Assembly (NCBI GenBank): GCA_003260075.1
Contig: QLIY01000645.1
Span: 31,436 to 95,435 of the forward strand
DNA length: 64,000 bases
DNA from: Phallusia mammillata
Lineage: Eukaryota > Chordata > Ascidiacea > Phlebobranchia > Ascidiidae
Reading direction: 5' to 3'
Under the pieces are notes generated by a model that worked only from the letters and a program-made list of their open reading frames with translations, ran no database searches and was not told the DNA's origin. The translations under genes were made by a program, and so were the position numbers. Below are positions 61,251-64,000 of this stretch, piece by piece. How positions within the stretch are numbered: position 1 is the first letter of the stretch; each line of letters opens with the position of its first letter.

Positions 61251-62744
61251 AATATGTAAATAAGCCGTCTATGTACAAAATGTTTGACGTAACTAAACAT
61301 TGGCGCACATAAAAACATCAGTTTGTTACGTCACAAAGTGATCGCAAGCAACTGCTTCCTGTAATGCAATTTAGGTGAAACAGCTTCGAGCAGGGCAGCA
61401 AACGGCAGACACAGCATAAGAGCTATATGAGATGATTCAACACAACAGACTGTTGTGTCATAATGAACGGAAGCTCACGTGACGAACGATTGTTTTTTCT
61501 GATGACAACATTGCATATCATTGCACTATAACAGTATACACAATAATGGTGGCCGATTAGCATTATAAGTTGTAACAACTAATATTTTGGCGATTCTGAC
61601 TTTACCAGCAATATATAATACAATAACAGTTCTTAACGTTTGTTTTTTTATGTTTAAAATCATTAACCAGTTCTTGCAGTTTTTCATGTCTAATTGACTT
61701 GCATTTAAATAATGGACCCTCAGAATACGTTTTTCTCACATAAACTTCTACGGGCATTTTCTCATTAAAACATGTAGTCAGGTTTCAGGCGTTAAAAATA
61801 TACAAGCCTCTACGTCTCCACTAAACACATTTTTCAAGAATATTAAGTTATAGGTACACAGTTTACAACTTTACAACCCAACATAATTGTAAAGTTTTGT
61901 CTTATGTACTTTTATTATTGCATCAAACCAAGCGTTCACCGAAGCTACAAACCACTTTGTTGCAGCCAAATAAAACTCAAGTTAAACTTCTTTTCTCCAA
62001 GCAGTGACGTTGCATCCTGAATAAGCCACATCACATCCTGTTAGCGAGCCTAGTGATGTATTACTACACCAGCAGCAGCAGTAAAAGGTCTTGCCTGTGT
62101 TTATATCACATTGCCTTGCTTACACAATCCAGTCTTAATTGCTTTTCACCATAATAGGTTTTTGTGTATCATGATGACCAAATGATTTTGTCACAAGCTA
62201 TACCCCCCCCCCGCCACCACAAAATAGCTTTTTGGCTTTTAGCTTGTATTTTGTTAGCTAAACCACTACAGTCATTTCACAAGCCTTGTATTTTGCAATA
62301 TTGCTAAATACGTGTGTTTCAAATTTGCCAAGAAAGGTTGTTTAAACAAAAACTAAACTTCTTAAACCAATCCATGACAAAATTGAATAACTGCCAAAGA
62401 CAATATTTTTGCAAAACTGTTGAGCTAAACATGACTATAATAAACACTTGTATCAAATATTCCTTTGTACTTTAATAATTAGCAACTATTATGCAACCTT
62501 TAACACATTTATTGTAAGGCTTTTCATTAATATACTTCAAGTTTTGGTTGCAAAGTTTTAAATTATGTTTTTGCTTGTTCATACTACAACACTTCTTAGC
62601 TCAATAAAATGAATAAGCAAAGATATAAAGTCTAAACAATTGAGTTGGTTGGTGGAAAACGATTTAAACACAAATCTATTTAAACAACTTACAAAAAAGT
62701 TTAAGTTTTTTAGTCAAGTTCAAATAGATTGGTGCTTTTTTTAA

Positions 62745-62945
62745 AATCACATACTTTTAGCTTTTATTCAAACCACACAAGTTGTAGAATAAAATTAAGA
62801 GCATGCTTCCCACCAAACACATTAATATTGGTTAAAAGTAAACTNAATCACATACTTTTAGCTTTTATTCAAACCACACAAGTTGTAGAATAAAATTAAG
62901 AGCATGCTTCCCACCAAACACATTAATATTGGTTAAAAGTAAACT
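62745..62945. repeat. Exact 100-bp repeat on both sides of a single N
   Basis: 62745-62844 and 62846-62945 appear identical, separated by N at 62845. An unmerged contig overlap explains this best. Confidence 0.95.
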
Positions 62946-64000
62946 TGCCTCCTCTTAATGACACACTGAAGACTAGTTACAATATTTGGCTTTCAAAATG
63001 ATGTAATTGTTGAAAATAACAAACACTACTGAGAACAAACAATTAAAAAATATTCGATTTATAACTATCACCAAACAATAACATTATTGACAAACAAATG
63101 TGTTATCAAGCAATAACAACCAACACTGGACAAACTTTTGAAAGTCATTTTTTTGCATTTAAAAAAATTGAGAGACATTTTATACACAAACATTTTAGTT
63201 TCTTGTACGGACAAAATCCTCATTAAAAAGTCGAATTAAAAATTTAAATCATAACAAGTTCAAGTTTTAAAAGACGCTCACCTATTGCTTGTAAAAACTA
63301 TGTAGGCTACGGTTTGATTGTAAACTAGTTCTTTTACATTCAACCCACAAGAAGACTGGCAGCGTTTATTTTTGTCGCACCCATATAGCTGCATGACGAT
63401 CAGCCGCTGTGCATTATGACATCATTACCGGTTATTATGCCGTCAGCAAGTCACGTGGTTTAGCAATGTTTACCGAAAAGATTTTTCAAAAACTTTTTTT
63501 TATTAACAATGTTTAAAGTAAGCTTTAGATTTGGATTTTAAATATGCCCACCATGTGCCGAACTTACTTTCATTTGGGTTCCTGTCACATAGGTTTATAA
63601 GCCTAAGCCTAACCCAGTTTTGTCGATTTCCAAACCACTGTTTAATTAACGGCACCAAACGTTAAAAAACACTGCAACTAACTTTTAGTGACGAAAGCAG
63701 TTTCGTATATTCTACTAAATTCTTTAAAAAACGTCTATATCAAACCAGTTATTTTCTAAATTTCTCAAATTTTTCTCCTAAATATATTTTGAATTTATTG
63801 CGCTTTTAAATTCTGTTTGCATAAAGTGTTTTATGTGCAACACGCCACAAGGTGAGTAAAAAAATCCATGCCATCTAAAACCGGTCCCTACCACGAAACG
63901 GGTTTCCCCTTTTTATTTTATTTTGTCGCTGTGTTTTCGTTTCACCAAGCATCATGCACTCGACTTAACGAAGGTTAACCAAAAGCAATCACACAAATGC

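Larger units (their letters stand above)
58924..64000. other. Upstream flank of ATP1A without a supportable gene
   Basis: No domain-bearing frame. Contains a 1.1-kb duplication (about 59028-61250), a MITE with perfect target duplication (59142-59510), short C-runs (about 60133, 62203) and an exact 100-bp repeat around an N (62745-62945). ATP1A 5' UTR exons and promoter are expected here but not identifiable. Confidence 0.6.

Overview
This is eukaryotic, intron-rich, AT-rich DNA. It carries chordate-type genes with small exons and short introns, and many small hAT-like non-autonomous transposons. Gene content, compact structure and high allelic divergence suggest an invertebrate deuterostome, most likely a solitary ascidian such as Ciona; the species is inferred, not proven. 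Assembly quality is uneven: there are single-N joins, a 273-N gap and many poly-G runs.

Layout, left to right. 43-4810 (minus) is the N-terminal kinase-domain half of a salt-inducible kinase (SIK1/2 type) running off the left edge. 4811-14313 has no gene I can support. 14314-25058 (minus) is a complete 16-exon RIOX1/NO66 JmjC oxygenase gene (754 aa). 25825-27102 and 29077-29658 (minus) are two intronless tandem paralogues. Both have a syntaxin-like N-terminal domain but no SNARE motif and no membrane helix, and both end in a cysteine cluster. 31742-40101 (plus) is a complete 17-exon ABCG2-like half-transporter (830 aa). 41578-44117 (minus) is a six-exon C2H2 zinc-finger gene (200 aa). 45126-45965 (minus) is an intronless syntaxin-7/12 gene, the plausible parent of the SNARE-less pair. 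46934-58923 (minus) is the Na+/K+-ATPase alpha subunit gene, whose M1/M2 exon(s) are missing from this assembly. 58924-64000 holds repeats only.

The genes do not form an operon or a pathway. The ABCG and zinc-finger genes are convergent, the short syntaxin-like gene and the ABCG gene are divergent, and the three syntaxin-related genes lie within about 20 kb on one strand. The most interesting biology is the SNARE-less syntaxin family with a Cys-rich tail and an expanded repeat region. The most striking sequence pattern is about 20 G (or C) runs. Most sit at the junction of a direct duplication whose two copies look like alleles, and two of the long runs overwrite ATP1A exon sequence. I read these as unmerged haplotype contig ends rather than natural poly-G.
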